Positions 61,707 to 64,000 of a DNA stretch of 64,000 bases are shown here, piece by piece. The stretch's first letter is position 1, and every line of letters starts with the position of its first letter. The stretch comes from Opeltia flavorubescens (lineage: Eukaryota; Ascomycota; Lecanoromycetes; Teloschistales; Teloschistaceae). The translations under genes were made by a program, and so were the position numbers. The notes beneath the pieces were generated by a model that did not search any database, was not told where the DNA came from, and saw nothing but the letters and a program-made list of their open reading frames with translations. The stretch is taken from NCBI GenBank assembly GCA_000442125.1, contig KE546979.1:992001-1056000 (forward strand). Reading direction: 5' to 3'.

Positions 61707-64000
61707 AAAAAAAAAAATACGCTTTAAACGCTTGTAAACTATTTTTTACTATTTATTAAATAAAAAAAAATAATAAAATATAAAATCGGCAAAAATAAAT
61801 AATAAATAAATTTAATATTTTAAATTTTTAAAATTTAATACCTATTAATTTTTATTAAATTCCGTTTTATAATAAAAAGCTTTTAGTAAAATAACTAGCT
61901 ATATTAATATTATATAAATATTATTTTTAATATCTAGGCTAAAATAATATTAGTATAACTATTTATAGAATTTTTTTCTTTTATAAATTAATATAAGCTA
62001 ATTAATTATAATTAATTTTTTAAATAATTTTTTTTTATTAAAAAATTAGCTCTAGATATTTATAAAGAAATTATCTATTTATAAATATTTAATTTATTTA
62101 TAATAGCTTATATAATTTGAAAATCGAAATATAATTTTATACTAGTTTATTAATTTATACCAATTTATTTAATTTAAAGTTAAATCGACTTTTTTATTAA
62201 TATTTAAATAGGTTCCGAGCGGTAATATATTAGTCTCGAGTATTATAGAGCCTGGTTTATAAACTTCTGGCCTTTAGAATTTTAGCTGGCTCGGGGCGCT
62301 TCCGCGCAAACTTTTATTTTATCGATATATTTTAATAAATTAATAAATATTTAAATAGTAATTTTCTATTTTATTAATTATTTTAATTTTTTTAATAATA
62401 TTAATTTTATAATAATTATTTATATAATATTTATTATTTATTATAAAAATAGAATTATAGTTAATAATATAATTACTAGCTAAATTTTTTCTATTAGTTT
62501 TATCCGCTACTATAATAGTTTATATTTACCGGATTATTATTTTATAAATTAATACTATTAGCTTTAATTATAAATTCTAATTTATATTTAAATTAAAATT
62601 TATTAAATTTATTATAAATATTTAAATATTTAAACTAAAAATATTTAAATTAATAAATACGCCCGAATAAAAAACGCTAATAATTAAAATAATAAATATT
62701 TAAATAAAACGCTAAATAATTATAATAAAATTATAAATTTAAAATTATTATATATTAAATATTAATCGATATTATATTATTATTTATAAATAATACTACG
62801 GATATAATATTAAAAGTCGACTTTAATATATTAAAATTATAATAAAATTATTATAAAAATAATAAATATAAATTACTTTAATTAAAATAGTATTAAAATT
62901 AAAGAATATATAATTATAATTATAATAATTATAAAAAAAAAAAAAATTTAATTAAATAATTATTTTTTAAATTATTTTATTAATATTATAAATATTATTA
63001 TTTTCTATTATTATTATAATAAAAAGTTTTTTTTAAAAATAAAATTTTATTAATATTTTTATAAGAATTATTATAAAAACGTTTATAATAATAATAAAAT
63101 AATATTTAGTAATTTTATTATATTTTATTAAAAAAATAAATTTAGTTTACTAATTCTTTAAATATTACTATTAATATATAAATTTTTTATTAATCGAAAT
63201 AATATTAGTTTTAATTATAATTTTTATTATTAAAATTATATTTATATTTTAATAATTTTTATTTTTGATATAAATAGAATAAATATTATCTATTTAAATT
63301 TTAATTATAAAATTTAATTAATTAATAAAAAATAACTTTATTAATATTTATTTAAAGCTAAATTAAATATTTAAAAAATAATTACTTTTATTTCTATTTA
63401 TAATCTAAAAATAATTCAATATTATATTAATAAATATATTACTATTCCGGTTTATTTATTAAATAAAAAAAACGGTAATTAATTTTTTATTTATTTTTAA
63501 CGCGAGTTTTATTTATTAAATAATCTTTATATTAATATATTTATAGAAATAAATATTATAGAATTTCAAAATATAATTATAGATATTAAATAGAAAAAAA
63601 CTATTATTAATAACTATAAAGTTATAATTAATATCGATATTTAAAAAAAAGAATATTTTATAAAATAATAGTTACTAATAATATATATTATAATAATTCT
63701 ATTATATAATTAATTTTTTATTTTAATTATTTTATTTAATTTATTAATTAATTATAATTTTATTTTTAAATTTTTATTTAATATTTTAATAAGTTTTTTT
63801 ATTTATTTAATTAATAATAGATTTAAAAATATTCTAATAAAAAATAAAATTAATAAAAAAATTAAAATATTATAAAAAACCTATTAAAATATAATATAAA
63901 AATTTAAATATAAAAATTATTTTTAAATAAATATATTTATAAATCTAGTAGTAATAATTTTAAAATTAAAATAAAATTAATTTTTAAATAATAGCTTTAA
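61707..64000. other. AT-rich DNA with one GC-richer island
   Basis: No gene or RNA was recognised. At 62205-62320 a less AT-rich island contains GGTTCCGAGCGG, AGTCTCGAG, GAGCCTGG, TTCTGGCC, GCTGGCTCGGGGCGC and TTCCGCGC. GGCTCGGGGCGCTT resembles GGCTCGAGGCGCTT of element W (61640 region), so it may be part of a W relative. The rest, including 62700-64000, shows nothing beyond AT repeats. Confidence 0.5.

Noticed and set aside
1-64000. A mitochondrial or apicoplast genome, suggested by very high A+T
   Set aside because: No organellar gene, rRNA or tRNA is present, and LTR retrotransposons with target duplications plus CpA/TpG depletion indicate nuclear RIP-affected DNA.

Overview
The window looks like a gene-free block of nuclear heterochromatin from a filamentous ascomycete (Pezizomycotina). 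Three things point there. Base composition is extremely A+T rich. CpA and TpG are almost absent while CpG, GpC, CT and AG survive, which is the mark of repeat-induced point mutation (RIP). The content is nested transposable elements, including Ty3/Gypsy elements whose copies differ mainly by C-to-T and G-to-A transitions. I found no intact host gene, tRNA, rRNA or CRISPR array. All similarities were judged by eye, with no alignment or database search.

Layout. 1-11373: old AT-rich DNA with only small repeats. 11374-18571: Gypsy copy A, two 205-bp LTRs, TATAT target duplication. 18577-23379: unrecognised AT-rich DNA. 23380-28147: fragments of older Gypsy copies, namely two 3' ends with LTRs (E1, E2) and a pol fragment (C). 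C is split by a small LTR-type element called Z here (25237-27320) and ends where a hAT-like element called X begins (28148, minus strand). 30612-38000: a dispersed repeat Y split by Gypsy copy B (30704-37895, AAAAA target duplication). 38000-45007: unrecognised AT-rich DNA. 45008-46052: a GC-rich, hardly mutated relative of Z with its 171-bp ends inverted. 46053-48594: Y copy, a hairpin cluster and a 13-bp tandem array. 48595-56940: old Gypsy copy D, inserted in an X copy and itself carrying a Y copy and a 570-base assembly gap. 56941-57860: rest of that X copy, with a solo Z terminal repeat and an 18-bp minisatellite. 61151-61698: a small inverted-repeat element W with repeated TAGCGCTA palindromes. 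The remainder is featureless.

The Gypsy copies fall into two age groups. A and B are lightly to moderately RIP-mutated, with LTRs, target duplications and domain order still readable. C, D, E1 and E2 are heavily degraded. All appear broken many times over, and nothing here looks capable of expressing a protein. Nesting gives a relative order: C before X1 and Z; X2 before D; D before Y3; Y1 before B. The most unusual object is Z, a mostly non-coding family present as a direct-repeat (LTR-like) form, a solo terminal repeat and an inverted-repeat form, with a conserved GC-rich double hairpin just inside its left end. A centromeric or pericentromeric location is plausible but unproven.
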